This document shows positions 5,985 through 6,781 of a stretch of DNA of 6,781 bases, piece after piece (the first letter of the stretch is position 1; the number at the start of each line of letters is the position of its first letter). The position numbers and the translations under genes are program-made. This DNA comes from JBAVVD01 sp049697115 (GTDB taxonomy: Bacteria > Acidobacteriota > Aminicenantia > Aminicenantales > UBA4085), in assembly GCA_049697115.1 (NCBI GenBank), contig JBAVVD010000034.1:1-6781 (forward strand), given 5' to 3'. A model generated the notes under the pieces. The model saw only the letters and a list, made by a program, of their open reading frames with translations. It was not told the origin of the DNA and searched no databases.

Positions 5985-6692
5985 TCAGTCGGCTGGATGA
6001 AGAAAAGAGCCTTGCTCGATAATCGTCCTTCCTTCTTTTCCCAGGCATAGTAGAAGGTCCAGGGCAGAAAGGTTCATTAAAAAATTCCCCCAGAACTGCG
6101 GATACTGCGGCGGCGAATAGCGCAGTAGCCGGACTTTTATGTTTTCCTTATGGAACTGACTGCAGTCCACGGCTTTATCAGAGTGATAGGGGAGGATGAC
6201 TTCTTTGGCGCCGAGTGTCTTGGCGATGGATACAAGAAGTGGCGTGCCCCTGCCGGAAACGCCGATTCCGGACTGAAGGATCATTTCATTTTCCATACTG
6301 AAGCTGTGCTTTATCAGGCGGAGGAGGGCCAGCGCCATATCTGAGAAATTTGCGTCAGGAGAATTGACAACGTCTGCAATTTCCTCGGAGAGAGGCCGGT
6401 AATAAATGGATTTTCCGTAGTAATGGCGCAGGGTGGAAAGAAATTTTCTGCCCCATTTCTCTTTTTCGTAGATCTCAAGGTTTTTAATCTTCTGCGTTCC
6501 CCGTCCTTTCCTCTGAAGCGGGACGGTCAGCCAGACTTCGCCTTCAGGGCCTTTGAGACGGTTCCGGTTGACGTAGGTGAATCCTCGGGCCAGAGCGGTT
6601 TCATCCAGAAGCACCATCCTGTCCGAGAACAGCAGCCGGGCGAAAAATCCGCCCCAGGGGATAAAAGCCGGCTGATTGAAAGAAATCTTCAA
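5985..6692 (-). CDS. WbqC-family protein
   Basis: The product has 235 residues from a TTG at 6692, starting (M)KISFNQPAFIPWGGFF. This matches the family's usual start, MKI-x-(H)QP-x-(Y/F)-x-PW, with the common His replaced by Asn at residue 6. Other family marks are YVNRNR (40-45), WLTVP (54-58), a W-x-x-KFLSTLRHYY helix (about 80-92), LGAKEVILP (160-168), and the C-terminal QFWGNFLMNLSALDLLLCLG stretch. No signal peptide or membrane segment is seen, so it should be cytoplasmic. The family is named after a gene in the E. coli O157 O-antigen cluster and often sits in surface-polysaccharide loci. I know of no settled biochemical activity, so sugar-modification chemistry is only inferred. It has no glycan neighbours here. 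A TTG at 6713 in the same frame is unlikely, because it lies in the predicted -10 box and lacks a ribosome site. Confidence 0.85.
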   Translation of the reverse strand: MKISFNQPAFIPWGGFFARLLFSDRMVLLDETALARGFTYVNRNRLKGPEGEVWLTVPLQRKGRGTQKIKNLEIYEKEKWGRKFLSTLRHYYGKSIYYRPLSEEIADVVNSPDANFSDMALALLRLIKHSFSMENEMILQSGIGVSGRGTPLLVSIAKTLGAKEVILPYHSDKAVDCSQFHKENIKVRLLRYSPPQYPQFWGNFLMNLSALDLLLCLGKEGRTIIEQGSFLHPAD

Positions 6693-6699
6693 TGGAATA

Positions 6700-6703
6700 C
6701 CTG
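6700..6703 (-). promoter_or_regulatory. Weak Shine-Dalgarno (CAGG) deciding the TTG start of the wbqC-family gene
   Basis: The minus strand reads ACAGGTATTCCATTG, with AGG 7 nt before the TTG at 6692. The predicted transcript starts only about 12 nt upstream of this TTG, so the leader is short but contains this site. The family-typical N-terminus begins at exactly this codon. Confidence 0.45.
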
Positions 6704-6712
6704 TATGAAACA

Positions 6713-6742
6713 ATAATACAGAGAAGGGAAGAATTTTTTCAA
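6713..6742 (-). promoter_or_regulatory. Probable sigma70-type promoter of the wbqC-family gene
   Basis: On the minus strand TTGAAA (6742-6737, 5 of 6 to consensus) is separated by 18 nt from TATTAT (6718-6713, 5 of 6). Transcription would start near 6704, giving a very short untranslated leader before the TTG at 6692. The remaining bases to the right edge (6743-6781) contain no gene I can support. Confidence 0.55.
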
Positions 6743-6781
6743 GTCTATGCAGTATCTAATACGAACGCATTAAATGATGTG

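Noticed and set aside
6693..6713. TTG start at 6713 for the WbqC-family gene
   Set aside because: It falls in the predicted -10 box, has no ribosome site, and adds residues before the family-typical KISFNQP start.

Overview
The window is about 6.8 kb of bacterial DNA, mid-to-moderately high in G+C. Three complete or nearly complete protein genes all lie on the minus strand, and a foreign-looking plus-strand fragment sits at the left edge. No tRNA, rRNA or CRISPR array is visible. The large secreted peptidase with Asp-rich loops and the fused DAK2-DegV protein suggest an environmental, possibly uncultured, Acidobacteria/Aminicenantes-type bacterium. That is an impression from protein style only, with no marker gene to support it.

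Reading in the direction of transcription (right to left): (1) 6692-5985 is a WbqC-family protein, preceded by a good sigma70-type promoter and followed by a probable intrinsic terminator. (2) 5931-5808 holds a second promoter with a perfect TATAAT box, then a 15-codon leader ORF with a strong Shine-Dalgarno sequence. The leader stop codon overlaps the start codon of the next gene as ATGA. (3) 5807-4029 is a 592-residue fusion of a FakA-type (DAK2/DhaL) fatty-acid kinase and a FakB-type (DegV) fatty-acid-binding protein, so kinase and substrate carrier are on one chain. (4) 3979-80 follows after a 49-nt gap without a terminator. It is an exported protein of about 1,300 residues whose C-terminal part is an M14 zinc carboxypeptidase domain behind a roughly 1,000-residue N-terminal region built from duplicated modules. 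Items 2-4 look like one operon, with wbqC upstream as a separate unit.

The left end (1 to about 126) appears to be foreign. A start-less reading frame runs in from the window edge on the plus strand and stops at 104-106. It is more A+T rich than the flanking gene and is followed by a short tip sequence. Exactly there the M14 frame loses domain-like sequence and ends with about 15 odd residues, before a convincing catalytic-Glu strand appears. The simplest reading is that an insertion sequence landed in the 3' end of the peptidase gene and truncated it.

Points most worth following up are the IS-truncated peptidase, the coupled leader ORF in front of the FakA-FakB fusion, and the modular architecture of the M14 protein. 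I see no convincing evidence of an entirely new defence or mobile system in this window.
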